Source of the DNA: Calocera cornea HHB12733
Taxonomy: Eukaryota; Basidiomycota; Dacrymycetes; Dacrymycetales; Dacrymycetaceae
DNA: 64,000 bases
Reading direction: 5' to 3'
NCBI GenBank assembly: GCA_001632435.1
Contig: KV424038.1
Span: 30,544-94,543, forward strand
The notes under the pieces were generated by a model. It worked only from the letters and a program-made list of their open reading frames with translations, made no database searches and was not told the DNA's origin. Positions 11,630 through 23,871 of this stretch are shown piece by piece. Every line of letters begins with the position of its first letter. Positions within the stretch are counted from its first letter, which is position 1. The translations under genes were made by a program, and so were the position numbers.

Positions 11630-13505
11630 ATGTCGTTCCGTGACGCGTCCATCGTCGTCATCGAGACCACCCCGACCCACATCCGCGCAGGCAGGGGGCT
11701 CGCAGACCTCCTCGCCCTCCCCTCACTCGTGCGCACCCCGCTTCCCTCCCCCGACCACTCACACTCCCACTCACACTCACACCCTGCACACCCCCCCACA
11801 GGTCAGACCAGCATGCGTCGCACTCCGAAAAGACACTGGGACGACCGCGCCCACACCCCATAGCGGCACACCCCGCCCGAACGGCCTCAACGGCCTCGCC
11901 CCGCACACAGACGACCCCATGCTCGACGGTCACAGCGACGCGGACGGGGCGCCGCCCACCACGCGGCCCACCCCCGCCCCGCGCGTGCGCGAGTACCTCG
12001 TCGGCGCCCAGATCGACGAGGCCGAGGCCGCGGGGGACGAGCTCGAGTACTTCTGGCCCTTCGCCGCCGGCGACGTGGGCGACTGGGTGCAGGCCGAGGC
12101 GTTGTGGAAGCGGCTGCTCTTCACCGACTTTGGCGTGCGGAGGAAGGTGAACGAGTCGCCCGTGTGCCTCAGCTTCACCAGCGGCCTCAGCTACGACACG
12201 TACGAGCGGCTCGCCCAGCTCTTCTTCGAGCGCTTCAACGTCCCCGCCCTGTGCCTTGTCGAGCGGCCCCTCGCCCAGCTCTTCGCCGTCAACGCGACGA
12301 CCGGCGTCGTCGTGGAGATCGGGCGCGAGGAGACGACGAGCACGCCCGTCCTCGACACCATCGTCCAGCACGCCGCCGTCTTCCGCACGCGCGTCGGCGC
12401 GAGGGACTGCGAGGTGTACCTCGCGCACCTGCTCTCCTCCTCCCAGAGCATCACCCAGACGCTGTCCCCGCCCGAGGCGCCGCTGTCGGCGGAAGCGCTC
12501 TGGGAGCAGCTGCTCAAGCTCGTGCAGCAGCTGGTGCGGGAGGGGCACGTGCGCGCCCCGGTCGAGGGCGAGGCTGCGGAGCGCGGCGAGGAGGAGGACG
12601 AGGGGCTCACGGACGTCGCCGCCGCCCTCGTCGCGGGCAAGGAGCGCGAGGTCGTCGAGGCTGCCAACCGGCGCAAGGCGACGGACAAGCGGATGCACGC
12701 CGCTGCGGACCGCGTGATGGAGGAGCGTGAGCGTGAGATCGCCGCGCTCGACCTGGTCACGCTGGACTTTGGCGGCAGGCAGGTCCGCCTCGGAAAGGAG
12801 CGGCACAGGTTCTGCGAGCCCCTGTTCGACCCATCCGTCCTGACTGCTGTGGACGGGCTGCGCGAGAGGGGCGGCTGGACCGCCGCCGAGTGGGAGGATA
12901 AGGTCCTGGGCGTCCAGGAGGCCGTCCAGGAGGGGATGGCCAAGCTCGAGTGGGACAAGCGGCGCCCGCTCTGGGAGGGCGTGCTCGTCACGGGCGAGCT
13001 GAGCAACGTCAAGGGTGCGTCTCCCCCCTCCTCCTGGCCACGCGGGGCATCTCCCCCGCCCGCCCGTCACAGCACCCGCTAACCCCTCCTCCCCTCGGCA
13101 GGCATCGCCGCGTCCGTGCACGCGCGCCTGCAGCCCTACATGCAAACCGAGGAATACGACAGCGCGGTGCCCGGCGCGGCCTCGCGCGTGCTCAAGATCC
13201 CCGAGTACTTTGCAGAGTACCGCGACCGCGGGGAGGCCAATGCCGGCTTTCTCGGCGCCTGCATCGTCGCCAAGGTGCGTTCCCTCCCCTTCTTCCCGCC
13301 GTTCCCGTTCGCTTGGCCCTTGGCCCGGGCAGTCGCGCCTTGCCCTCGGCAATGGGCGTCGGGGATGCGCGGCCGGGACACGGTGCTGACGGTTGCTGCT
13401 CAGGTCGCATTCGCCGATCCCTCGGGGAAGAACTACGTCTCGAAAGTGGACTACAACGCCAAGGGCCCCGTCTCGGTGCTGTCGAATTCGCCGTCCTTGT
13501 TCTGA
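11630..13505 (+). CDS. ARP9: Actin-related protein 9 (SWI/SNF-RSC subunit)
   Basis: Nuclear actin-related protein of SWI/SNF-type chromatin remodellers, where Arp9 pairs with Arp7 or a partner and binds the ATPase HSA helix. Exons 11630-11728, 11802-13014, 13102-13274 and 13404-13505 join in phase to 528 residues. The N-terminal strand IVVIETTPTHIRAG is followed by an inserted Pro/Thr/Asp-rich loop (about residues 50-85) before the actin fold resumes at YLVGAQIDEA. An acidic, Arg/Glu-rich insertion lies at about 330-400. The C-terminus NYVSKVDYNAKGPVSVL matches the end of yeast Arp9. The canonical actin ATP-binding signatures are weak, as expected for Arp9. The first intron is rich in CACT repeats. 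Confidence 0.85.
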
Positions 13506-13727
13506 TAGCCGTGGAAAAGTTGCGCGGGGGGAGACAGCATGCACCCAATACAGCATGCGCATATACCGGACGTAGGGCGCGTGTCCTCATGATGCGGCTT
13601 GCACGTCCTCCTATGCGCCTGCCCTGCCCGTCTCGTTGTACTTGTATGGACAACAACACCCGCGTGCAACGACCACGTCATCGCCTACCGTGGAGACGTG
13701 TTGTGCAGGCAGAGTGATACATGAGAT

Positions 13728-13751
13728 GGGACGGGGACGGGGACGGGGACG
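13728..13751 (+). repeat. Four copies of GGGACG
   Basis: A perfect hexanucleotide microsatellite between the convergent stops of ARP9 and ETP1. This 335-bp gap holds nothing else that I recognise. Confidence 0.8.
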
Positions 13752-13839
13752 TCTGTAGTGCTACCATATTTCCTGTACTTCCTAGCTCTGTCCGTAATAT
13801 GACTGACCGCGACCCATGAACCGCCCTCGCAGGCCCAGG

Positions 13840-15861
13840 CTACCGCTTCGGCGTCCTCTTCTTCTTCCCCGCCCCCGCACCGTTCTTAGCGGGCGTGCCC
13901 TCCTGCGCGTGCCCCTGGGGAGCCGAAGCAGCCGGAGGGAGCTCGACGGTCCCGCCCTGCACGTCCTCGCCAATCTGTCCACTCTCGATCTTCCCCCGCG
14001 CCTCAAGAAAGATCATGACGTCCCTGAGCTGGTCCTCGAGCTCGCTCATCCTGCCCGCCCACTCCTCCCGCTCACGCGCGTGCTGCTCCTCCCGCCCCTT
14101 GGCAGCAGCAAGGTTCTCCATCAGCCCGCGGCTGACGGCTTGCTCGGCGGCCAGCTCCCTCTGCACTGCCCGAGCGAGCTCAGCCGCAGTGTGCGCCTTG
14201 CGCTCGGCGCGCTCGCGCGCCGCCCGCTCACCCGCCAACAGCGCATCGAGCCTCTCGAGCTCGAGCCGGTGCTCCTCGCCCCTCCGCTCCCGCTCGGCCC
14301 GCTCGCTCCCCTGCAGCACATCGACAAGCCGCCGCTCGACCTCGTCGATCCGCTCCTCGTACCACGTGCGCTGCGTCTCCAGCTGCGCGCTGAGCAGCAG
14401 CCCGTACTCGACGCCCATAGCCTCCATCTTCTCCGCCACCTGCGCGTCCTCCTGCCCCGGGCCCTTGCCCTTGCCCTCTCCCGCTCCCGCGCCTGCTCCG
14501 GGCGCGCCCTGGTCCCCCGCGCCAGCAGAGCCAGCCATGAGCCCAGAGGAGAGCTCGACGACCTTGCCGTCCGCGCGGTTCCGGATGAGGCGGTGCACGT
14601 ACGTGTCGCCCGCATAGTCCCACACGCGCTGCGTCTCGAGCTCGAGGGCGAACGCGTGCTGGGTGCGCTGGTAGTGCTGCGCGGCGTGCGCCTGGGCGTA
14701 CCGGCCACAGCCGAGGTTCCCGCAGATCAGGCAGATCCACAGCGAGGACGTGGCGGAGCACTGGGCGCAGTGGCCCCCGCCCTCTGCGCCGGGCGCGGGG
14801 AGCGCACCGCGCACTGAGGAGGCGAGGTCGGCCTCGCGCAGCGGGAGGGAGGAGGGCGCGGCGCTGGCGCGGCAGACGGGGCAGCGTGAGTCCGGCCAGC
14901 GCGAGAGGCAGAAGCAGTGGAAGGTGTGCGTGCAGGGGACGGTGATGAGCCCCGTGAGCGCGCTGTCCATCCTGTCCAGGCAGACGGGGCACGTGGGCAG
15001 CTCGAGCCCCGTCAGCACCTGCCTCGGCGCGGGCGGGTGCGCCTCGGGCGGCTGGGCGGACGGGGTGGGCGTGATGAGCACGCTGTCGATCGCGACGAGC
15101 CTGCAGAGCTCTGGCGAGGCGTCCTGGAACGGGCGGCCATTGTGCAGCTGGGTGAACTCGGCCGCGGCGTGGGCGGCGTCGGGCGAGGGGCGGAACTTGA
15201 GCAGGACGAGGGAGCGGTCCGGGAAGGAGTCGCGCAGGACGCGGATGTGCGCGAGGGCGTTCTGCGGCGGGGCGAGAAGCGGGGAGAGGAAGTCGAGCAG
15301 GTCCGAGGGGGTGAAGTAGGCCGGGAGGGCGAGGATGCCGAGCAGCGGGCCGTCCGTCGGGTCGTCGGCCGGGAGGGGCGGGGCGGTGGGGTGCCGGAAG
15401 AGGTGCAGCGTGCCCGAGGGGAGGGTCGTCGTTCCCGATTCGGGCGGGGAAGGGGACGTGGTGGTGGTGGTGGTGGTGGTGAGCGTGAACGTCTTCTCCC
15501 GGTCGGGCATCGGAGGAGGGCAGTCGAACCAGTCGACGTGGATGGGGCCGTGCCTCCAATCGGGGTGTGCTTGCGCGGTGCCTCCCTGAGCCGGAGCAGA
15601 AGCAGAGGTGGGCGCGGGGAGAGGGGGTGGTGGGCGCCGCCTGTGCCTGTGCTTCTGCTTCTGCTTGCTGTCGTGGACCTGCCAGCCGGGCTCGGGCTCG
15701 GGCTGGGTGACGGGCGCGTGGCGCGGGAGGGGGGCGAAGATGTCGCTTGGGATGTGGGCGGGTGTGCTGCTGGAGTGGGAGTGGGAGTGTGAGTGTGAGG
15801 CAGAGGCGGGGGTGTCAAGCTCTATCCAGACGGTGTAGCGTGCAGTCGAGGATGAGGACAT
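13840..15861 (-). CDS. ETP1: BRAP2/ETP1-type RING and UBP zinc-finger protein
   Basis: A single-exon gene of 673 residues. The layout is that of human BRAP (IMP) and yeast Etp1: a low-complexity N-terminus, an RRM-like BRAP2 domain (about 145-260, including LLGILALPAYFTPSDLLDFL), a C3H2C3 RING (about 290-335, CPVCLDRMDSALTG ... CTHTFHCFC ... CPVC), a UBP-type zinc finger (about 360-430, WICLICGNLGCGRYAQ with its His residues), a long coiled coil (about 460-640) and a basic tail ending KKKRTPKR. The family acts as E3-type ubiquitin-binding regulators in the cytoplasm; the yeast member affects ethanol-related protein turnover. The start at 15861 gives a typical MSSSS leader. A GTG-repeat tract in the DNA encodes a Thr run near residue 130. 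Divergent from ERG7 with 307 bp between starts. Confidence 0.88.
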   Translation of the reverse strand: MSSSSTARYTVWIELDTPASASHSHSHSHSSSTPAHIPSDIFAPLPRHAPVTQPEPEPGWQVHDSKQKQKHRHRRRPPPPLPAPTSASAPAQGGTAQAHPDWRHGPIHVDWFDCPPPMPDREKTFTLTTTTTTTTSPSPPESGTTTLPSGTLHLFRHPTAPPLPADDPTDGPLLGILALPAYFTPSDLLDFLSPLLAPPQNALAHIRVLRDSFPDRSLVLLKFRPSPDAAHAAAEFTQLHNGRPFQDASPELCRLVAIDSVLITPTPSAQPPEAHPPAPRQVLTGLELPTCPVCLDRMDSALTGLITVPCTHTFHCFCLSRWPDSRCPVCRASAAPSSLPLREADLASSVRGALPAPGAEGGGHCAQCSATSSLWICLICGNLGCGRYAQAHAAQHYQRTQHAFALELETQRVWDYAGDTYVHRLIRNRADGKVVELSSGLMAGSAGAGDQGAPGAGAGAGEGKGKGPGQEDAQVAEKMEAMGVEYGLLLSAQLETQRTWYEERIDEVERRLVDVLQGSERAERERRGEEHRLELERLDALLAGERAARERAERKAHTAAELARAVQRELAAEQAVSRGLMENLAAAKGREEQHAREREEWAGRMSELEDQLRDVMIFLEARGKIESGQIGEDVQGGTVELPPAASAPQGHAQEGTPAKNGAGAGKKKRTPKR

Positions 15862-16168
15862 TGGGGGGGGTGCACAACCTGCAAACCGGCAGAGGAGTCG
15901 GCGCTTCCACGCTCAGTCACCGCCCTGTGCTTACATAAGCGGTGGTCAGCGGCGGGCGTGACTTCCTTTGGGGAGCTGCTCAGGGACTTGCAGTTCGGGC
16001 CCGAGGCGAATTGGGAGTGGAATCTCTCGCCCGCTGCCAAGTCGACATTCGAATACAGTGCACCTGCGCACCCGCAACGCGAACCACTCGCGGCCGCCTC
16101 CTGCCCACTGGGCATCCACCTCTCTCCCTCTCCCTCTCCCCACCCCACCCCACCCCACCCACACCCCC

Positions 16169-18989
16169 ATGCTGCCCGCCCCATACATCCCCGCCTCGGG
16201 CAGCGAGCACCCGACCGACCTCGCCCGCTGGAGGCTCAAGGTCGGCGACGGCTCCCACGGCCGCCACACCTGGGTCTACCTCCGCACAGATCACGAGTGC
16301 ACCCACTGGCCCCAGACTGACATTGACCGCTACTGGCTCGGCCTCCCTACCGTCCGCACTTCCTCTTCATACCGCCCAGTGGGAATGCTGACTCTGAGCT
16401 GCGTACAGGGCCTGCCCGAGTCCCCCCCCGCCAAAGGCCCCCTCGAGGCGGCCCGGAAAGGGTTCGAGTTCTACAAGCACCTCCAGTCGCCCGACGGCCA
16501 CTGGGCGGGCGAGTACGGCGGGCCCATGTTCCTCCTCCCCGGCCTCGTGATCGGGACGTACGTGACGGGGCAGGACTTCCCCCCGGAGCACAAGGTCGAG
16601 CTCATCCGCTACCTCTTCAACACCGCGCACCCCTCCGACGGCGGCTGGGGGCTCCACGTCGAGCACCACTCCACCTGCTTCGGCACAGTCATGAACTACG
16701 TTGCGCTGCGCCTCCTGGGCGTGCCCGCCACGCACCCCGTGGCCGTCAAGGCCCGCGAGACCTTCCTCGGCTTTGGAGGCGCGGCCGCCCTCCCCCAGTG
16801 GGGCAAATGGTGGCTCTGCCTGCTCAACTGCTACGACTGGGCCGGGTGCATCGCCATCCCGGCCGAGCTCTGGTGCGTCCCGCGCTGCCTTGCTTCCCTC
16901 AGCACTCCTCCGCCCGGCGCGCTGCTGACGCTGATGCACGACCCAGGCTCCTCCCGGAATGGATGCCGTTCCACCCCTGGAAATGGTGGATCCACACGCG
17001 CAACGTCTACATCCCCATGGGCTTCCTCTTCGCCCGCAAGTGGCACGCCCCCGAGGACCCGCTCATCCTCTCCCTGCGCGAGGTGCGTCTCCGCCCGTCG
17101 GCCTCCGGGCCGCGGGTGCAGGGTGCTGACCGCCGTATCTGCAGGAGCTGTACACCGCGGACTACGACGACATCGACTGGCCCGCACAGCAGTTCAACGT
17201 CGCCGCGGCGGACCTGTACTACCCGCACACGGCGCTGCTGCACGCGCTCGGGGCGCTGACGCACGCCTGGGAGCAGTGCGTGCTCCCGCCCGTCCGCCGG
17301 CGCGCAATGGACTACACGTACCAGCTCGTCGTGCAGGAGGACGAGAACACGGCGTACCAGGACCTCGGGCCCGTCAACAAGATGCTCAACCAGATCGTCC
17401 GCTTCGTCGTCGACGGGCCCGCCAGCACGCCCTTCCTGCAGCACGTCGAGAAGACGCGGGACTTCATGTGGATGACCGGGCGCGGGATGCTCATGGGCGG
17501 GACGAACGGCTCCCAGCTCTGGGACATCGCCTTTGTCAGCCAGGCGCTGGTCGAGACCGGCCTGGCGCGCGAGCCGGCGAACGAGCAGGCCGTGCTCGGC
17601 GCGCTGAAATGGCTCGACGCCGCTCAGATCCAGCGCAACCCGCTCCACTTCAGGACCGCGTTCAGGCACCAGACAAAGGGCGCATGGCCCTTCTCCACCC
17701 CAGAGCAGGGGTACACCGTCAGCGACTGCACGGGCGAGGGGCTCAAGGCCGTCATCTACATGCAGAACCATCTCGAGTATGTCTTCCCCGTCCCTTTCTC
17801 CCTCCCGGGCCGTACGCGGTGCCGCTCGCCCCCTCGCTCGCTCGCTCACGCTCGCCCCGCAGCTACACGCCCAAGCTCGTCTCGGAGCGCCGCCTGTGCG
17901 ACGCCGTCGACGTGATCCTCTCTCTGCAGAACCCGGACGGCGGGTGCGCGAGCTACGAGCTGATCCGCGGGCCCAAGTGGCTCGAGTGGATCAACCCCGC
18001 CGAGGTCTTCGGCAACATCATGATCGAGTACAACTACCCCGAGTGCACCACCAGCGCCCTCACCGCGCTGTCGATATTCACAAAGGAGTACCCGGAGTAT
18101 AGGGCCGCGGAGATCAGGTGCGTCCACTTGGCTGTCCTGTCCTGTTTGCTTCGGTTCGGTTCGGTTCGGTTCCGCTTGTGCGTTACGCGCGCTTCTGGCG
18201 CCCCGGGATTACCTAACCCCGCTCCTGTCGGAGGACGGTGAGTGAGGGCGGCGAAGAGGCCCGACGCGGTTTCTGCTTCTGTGACGGTTGTGGCTGCCGT
18301 TGCCCCCCCTGCCCCGAGCCCGAACGCGTTCGCGATCGCTCACCCGCGCTATGACAGGCGGTTCAAGACCAAGGCGATCGCGTGGCTGCACACGGCGCAG
18401 CACCCCGACGGCACGTGGTTCGGCAGCTGGGGCATCTGCTTCACGTACGCGACCATGTTCGCGCTCGAGAGCCTCTCCCTGGCCGGGGAGACGTACGGGA
18501 ACAGCGCGAGCGTGCGCAAGGCGTGCGATTTCCTCGTGCGCAAGCAGATGGCCGACGGCGGCTGGGGGGAGAGCTACAAGGTGAGCGCCCCCAGCTCCCT
18601 CCGCCTGCACCTGAGAAGCGTCGTTGCTCATCGTGAACACGAGGCGTGCGAGTCCGGACAGTGGGTCGACCACGCCATGTCCCAGGTTGTCAACACGGCC
18701 TGGGCCACGCTCGCCCTCATCTACGCAAAGTACCCGCATCGGGAGCCGCTGGACCGCGCGGTGAAGCTGGTGATGTCCAGGCAACAGCCGGTGAGGAGCC
18801 TGTCTCCCCGTAGCATCTTACGAGACGCGCTAACGCGAGCTCCCTTCCCGCGAACAGGACGGTTCCTGGAATCAGGAGGCCATCGAGGGTGTCTTCAACA
18901 AGAACTGCGCAATCGCATACCCCAATTTCAAGTTTTCCTTCACCATCTGGATGCTAGGCAGGGCTCACACTTATTTGCAAGGACTCTAG
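16169..18989 (+). CDS. ERG7: Lanosterol synthase (oxidosqualene cyclase)
   Basis: Cyclises 2,3-oxidosqualene to lanosterol in ergosterol synthesis, at the ER or lipid-droplet membrane. Eight exons join in phase to 723 residues, the usual length: 16169-16351, 16409-16872, 16947-17082, 17145-17776, 17863-18117, 18358-18580, 18644-18790 and 18858-18989. QW repeats are visible, for example [34 protein letters not shown] and [14 protein letters not shown]. The catalytic acid lies in [11 protein letters not shown]; most family members have DCTAE, so one position differs (Ala to Gly) while the aspartate is kept. Intron 1 uses a GTCCGC donor and is in frame (57 nt). Intron 5 is unusually long at 240 bp and carries short TTCGG repeats. 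Confidence 0.93.
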
Positions 18990-19345
18990 ATACATAATAC
19001 CAATCCCATTGATTTCCTCGCTACGGTTCCTTTTTATGATTGTCTAAATCATCAAATCAGAACCACCGCCGCCTTTACAACAGTTACGTTTTGTAGTCCA
19101 TCAGCTGCTACTACGGGAAGTCCATCAACTTCAGACACAAAGAAATCATGGGGAAGAGAAACGAAGCCGAGAAGTAGTCCATAAATAGTCCGTGCATAAT
19201 GGTACAGGTGAAATGACAGTGTAATGTGCTATCGCACCCGTGCTGTAAGATAGTCCAAAGCGAGTCACCGTTTTCACGATCGTAATAGATTAGTGTCCGG
19301 GGATAGAGGAGTGAGAGAAGACATGGAGTTAGTCCGTGGAGAGAA

Positions 19346-22141
19346 TCATGATTGTTGACGACCGAAAGAGATGTAGTTTTCCCAAGAAGTGATCTCTACC
19401 GCAGGAGGTCCAGAAAATGTGAAGGTGGATTGCTGTTGAGGGCCGACCGATGCGAACGAGTCCATATATGGGTGGGTAACGGTGATATCATCGCGCGTTC
19501 CGTAGGGCTCCATGGTATATGCTTGTTGTGGGTTAAATCCGGACATGGGACCGGACGGCGTCGGCAGATTGTTGAAGCTCTGCAGATATTCCAGGAGAGA
19601 TGGGTGGGCGTTAGTGTAGGGACGGGGATTCGGTTGGGGCGGCTGAACGATGCTTGACCAGTCAAGAGCATCGATGTTGATAAGCGGGTTGCCGTTGGTC
19701 CTCGGGGGCCCATCCCGGGACCGGGGCGGGGAAGTACGATCCAGGCGTGTGCGGTAGCCCAGCAACGCACACTCATCTGGTGACTCCTTCTTGATGGTGG
19801 GCCCGGGCGTGGTGAGCTCCTGCTCGTCGTCTGAGGACATATCATGCACCAGGCCTGGATCTGCCATGAAGCCAGCTTCAGCCATCGCTCGCACGGCCTT
19901 CGCATGCAGACGCTGGAGCAAAGGCTGATGCGCCCATGTTAGTCAATTTGATGCGGGAGCATCTAGACGCTGACTCACCAAGCCTTGTGCTACGCGACTC
20001 TGCGGTTCCGCGGCGGCAAAGAAGTCACAAGCAGCAGTCAGATCGCGGAATGCAGAAGGTGCAAGCGCGCAACGCGGTGACCGGATACAGATGGTGGCAA
20101 GAACAACAGCTGCAGAAAAGGCGTGGAACCTGCACAGCATCGAATCAATATCAGAATCTGAATGAAGCAAAAGTCCGAGAAAACCGGACTTACCAATAAA
20201 CGGAAAGCCTCTTCACCAGAGCTGGCTGAAGCAAGGCTAAATCAAGCACCGCACGAATTACGGTGCAGCTCGACCTGTGAGTGGCGACGAAGCTCGGCGA
20301 ATAGCGAGTAGCAGTCGGGTCCGACGGATTCTCGACAATGGCACGGGTGAAGCACCCACGGTGAAGGTAGAGCAATGCCTCGTTGAGGAAGCAGGTGATG
20401 ACTTGCTTCTGCAGCATCGTCGTCACATCGTCGTCGCCCGGGAGGCTGCCGTCCTCGCGCTCGCGGAGATACTCAGGCACGAGTGTCTTCTGGAAGTCAC
20501 GGATGTCGCGGTCCAGCGCCAGGATAGTGTCGTAACTGGGCGGCACAACACAGAAAACGTCGTCGATGATCCGCATGACCTTGTCACAGAGGAAGTACTT
20601 GATTGTATGGACTATAAGTGGCTGTGAGTTTCGGCCCTGGTTACCGGAAAAGCAAAATTGTACTCACAGCCGAAGCCGACGGTGCCATCCGGGTTCATCC
20701 GAGCAGTGGGGTCGTTGGGCAGCGCACAGTCAATGTGAGAACGGTGCATGGAGTAGGGCCGGCCAAAGCACAGCGCCGTGTAGACTTCGTGGGTGTGGAT
20801 CTCCCAGAAGACCTTGCGCCTCATCTCCAGCTCCTCGGGCGGGAAATCCCAGCGAGCAGCATCACGATGCAGACCCATGCTTTGCGCGAGCTTGATGAGG
20901 ACACCGAGCTGAGCCCAGCCGACTTCCGCGTCCGTCTTGCGGGGCGAGTTGGAGACGTAGTGCGTCATGAGCTGGATGGATTGAATAGCAGGGAGTGTGG
21001 TGTTGGAGAAGGCACCTCCGTCGCAGCGGAGGCACTCCTGTGCGACTTCGTAGAATTGATCCGCCTGTGGCTGGTGAAGAGGGCGCGACAAGTCGAAGAG
21101 CGCTCCCAGAGCCAAGATCATGAAGAGGAGAGAGAGACGATGAGCAGAGGGTGTCGCGTTCCCGTAGAATGTCGGCACAAAGATCTCGCTCTCGAATTGC
21201 TGCTGGTTGACACAGTCGTACCTGCATATATGTGTCAGAAGTTATGGATATATGCGCATATAACGAGCACGTACAACCACGCCGCGTGTGTGAAGAAGTT
21301 GGTGCAAAGCGCACGAGCTTCCTCGACCGGCGGGAGGTATGCGCAAAGCTGCTCTTTGGTAGGTGTGGGACCGCTGCTTGAAAACAGGCTCAACTTTCCA
21401 GCGGCTGGCGACGGCTGAGAAGAGGGTGAGAAGGGGGTGCCACCTTCCTCGGGAGCGAAGAATTCGCTGCCGGCACCGTTGCCGAAGTACTTGTAGTGAC
21501 CATCGTCGCCGACAGCGAGTGTTCCGATGTTGTCAATGAGGTCGTCGGGGTGAGAGTGGCTGCTGCCGGGGCTGGAACTGTCTGCGCCACCAGAGGAGTT
21601 GTTGGCAGAAGTGCTAGAGTCGATTGGGCTTGCCCCTGACCGGTATGGATACAAGCTAGCCTTGAGAAGGGGATGGCTGGGGAGTGACCTTTGCAGAGCC
21701 TCTTCGAGAGCTTCAATGCGGTCATGCAGTTCTTCCGTGTTCGCGAGAATAAATCTGTTGAAATGTGTCAAAATGATTTCCCCCACTTTCAACCAGCTAA
21801 TTATTTCACCTGTTGCCCTTTCCAGGAACGAGGGAGCCATCTGGGCAGATCTGTGCACAACCGCGCTTCTTGCACTGGAGAACAGCACTAAGTATGGATC
21901 CGAGCACCGGAACAAGGGACTCGACTGACCTGTGCACAGGGCCAAACCCGGTCGCACTTGAGCTTCAATCTACAATCATGATCGTTCCCGATCGCACTTC
22001 ATGTTGAGGAAATGAGCAGACTTACCGACGGCATTCTGCGCAGGACAACGCAGGCCGCCTGCGTGCCTTTTCAACGGCGCTGTGACCATTGGGAGATGAG
22101 GGTTTGTTATGTGAACGTGGGAACAGAGGATGAGTCGTCAT
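19346..22141 (-). CDS. Zn2Cys6 fungal-specific transcription factor
   Basis: A nuclear DNA-binding regulator whose target genes cannot be read from sequence. Eight exons on the minus strand join in phase to 800 residues: 22026-22141, 21930-21969, 21810-21874, 21275-21754, 20668-21221, 20194-20611, 19979-20129 and 19346-19924. Three small exons encode the zinc cluster: Cys34, 37, 44, 50, 53 and 58/62 in SCAECRRLKLKCDRVWPCAQ and CKKRGCAQICP. A heptad-like linker follows (ANTEELHDRIEALEEALQ). The middle homology (fungal trans) domain spans about 240-560 (LFMILALGALFDLSRP, AQSMGLHRDAARWDFPPEE, FGRPYSMH). The C-terminus is Pro/Gly/Ser-rich, as expected of an activation region. The start gives MTTHPLFPRS and is the first in-frame ATG of exon 1. 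Confidence 0.88.
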
Positions 22142-23871
22142 CCCTGGTGGATATGCTTTTGTCAGTTGGGTAGTGTTAGGTAGCAGGTCTGATGCTGAAG
22201 GCTCGGTGTATGCTGAGCAAGTGAGTGGGTAGAGAGCAAAGGGGGAGGGTAGTTGTCGTTGGGGGGTGAACGTGGGTAGCGAGACCGGGCGGGGGGAATG
22301 AGGGTGTAAAGTCGCACACGGGTATGTGCCTATATACTAAGCACCGGCAGGTGAAAAGCTGATTGTGCGCCTTTTGAGAGGCCCTGGCCAGGGTAGCACT
22401 GGTGCAGCGGCCGGATCCGGCACGGTCAAGAAGAGGAATGGAGCGGGAAAGAGGCGAGGGAAGGGAAGGGGTCTAAGGGTGAGGAGAAACTCGGGGGTGG
22501 GCGATGAGGGTGGGATATGGCCGCCTGATGGGCACGGTGCGAGGGGCCGAGCGCAAAGATGCCAAGACGAGCGCGATGTCGAAATCCTCAAAGGCGCGCG
22601 TAACTGTACCGCTTTCTGGTTACCCACCCGCCACCAGCGCCGTATGGCCGCCGTATGGACGCCTGCGGCATGTCCGATGCGAACGGACTTCGACCTTTCC
22701 CTGCCTCGAGCACATCCACCGAGCCTCTCTCCAGAGGGGACGCTTACCCCTTGGCAGGGGGCGGTGCACCCCATGCCGGGGCAGTGCAATTCAGGTCTGC
22801 TTCCATTTAGATCCCATCCATGTCTTGCTCGCTTCCTTCCTCATTGCCTTGTCTGTCTACCGCATGATGACGGGCCGATTCGCATCCTTTGAACCCTCAG
22901 AAGGGCTGAGTCGCCCTCGGCTTTGCACCTGCCCAACTTTGACATCCATTGTCCTAGGTCTTGATATTGTGATTGCTTGGACACGGTATTAGCTCGGATA
23001 CTTTCCCTGAGCATGCCAGGGGTGGTTTCATCCTCTATTGTCTAAAAGGCACGGAATCGTGAGGCGTCTTCGCTGGATGATCCGCAGTAGGCGCAGGCGA
23101 TACGAACTCTGTACAACGGCAACGCTCGTTCGCACACGGTCGTGCGACTGTCGCTCAATGAGGAAAGGCTAGGAATGATTTAATTCTCGACTGCACCGGG
23201 ATCCACCGTGTCTCGACCGCAGACCTCCTCTGACGTGCCACATGATTGTCATGTCCTGGCCTGCAAGACCCGAATTGCGGACTGGGACAGTTTTGCGGGT
23301 GAGTCGATTCTGCCGGTGGAAGGACGTCTTCCCCGCCGTGCTACAAGGGTGCAGGCGCCCGTGGGGCGGGGTCAAATTTACCGAAGGCTATTGCTCTTTA
23401 AGACAAATCATCCGCCGTTTCTCCATGTCGAGCGCTCGCTACACCGCAGACTCGTGGGGACTAGTAGATCGCAAAACATTGTAGAACACAATTGAGGTCA
23501 TTTGTCTTGGGCATGCACAGTGCATGTGGACCTGTCTCTTGCGCTCGCATGGACTTTCGCCGCACTCCTTCACATTGCCTCACGCTTCCACTACCACAAG
23601 ACCTACTTGATGCAAATTTGCAAAACAAACAAGCACCATGGGCGTCTAAAAGCTGACTCTGCTTTGCTCATTCGGCGCTCGCCTCCGCGCAGAGAATGTC
23701 CGCTGCGTCGGACAATTTTTTGCGTCACCTTGCCGCGCGTTGGATATGACGGAGGCAGTCGCGCTGCAGCCCCCGACGCGACGCGACATTACGACACTGG
23801 CCGTGTGCACCGTGGACCACTGTAAGGTCAACGCACAACGCGCAAACGTATCTCGTCCGCCGTGAATCATC
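22142..23871. other. Intergenic region, no gene seen
   Basis: About 1.7 kb between the divergent transcription factor and first phosphomannomutase gene. A TATATA box lies near 22330, about 190 bp upstream of the transcription-factor start on its strand. Tracts of GGGGA/GGGT at 22240-22500 suggest promoter-type low complexity. The open frame at plus 22504-22992 has no recognisable domain and no coding-like composition. Confidence 0.55.

Noticed and set aside
11658..13562. Minus-strand 634-codon frame over ARP9
   Set aside because: It is a shadow of ARP9 with no recognisable family; the ARP9 reading has matching introns and family sequence.
14228..15559. Second minus-strand frame and long plus-strand frames over ETP1
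   Set aside because: They are alternative-frame shadows of the RING/UBP-finger gene, rich in Arg and Ala and without motif support.
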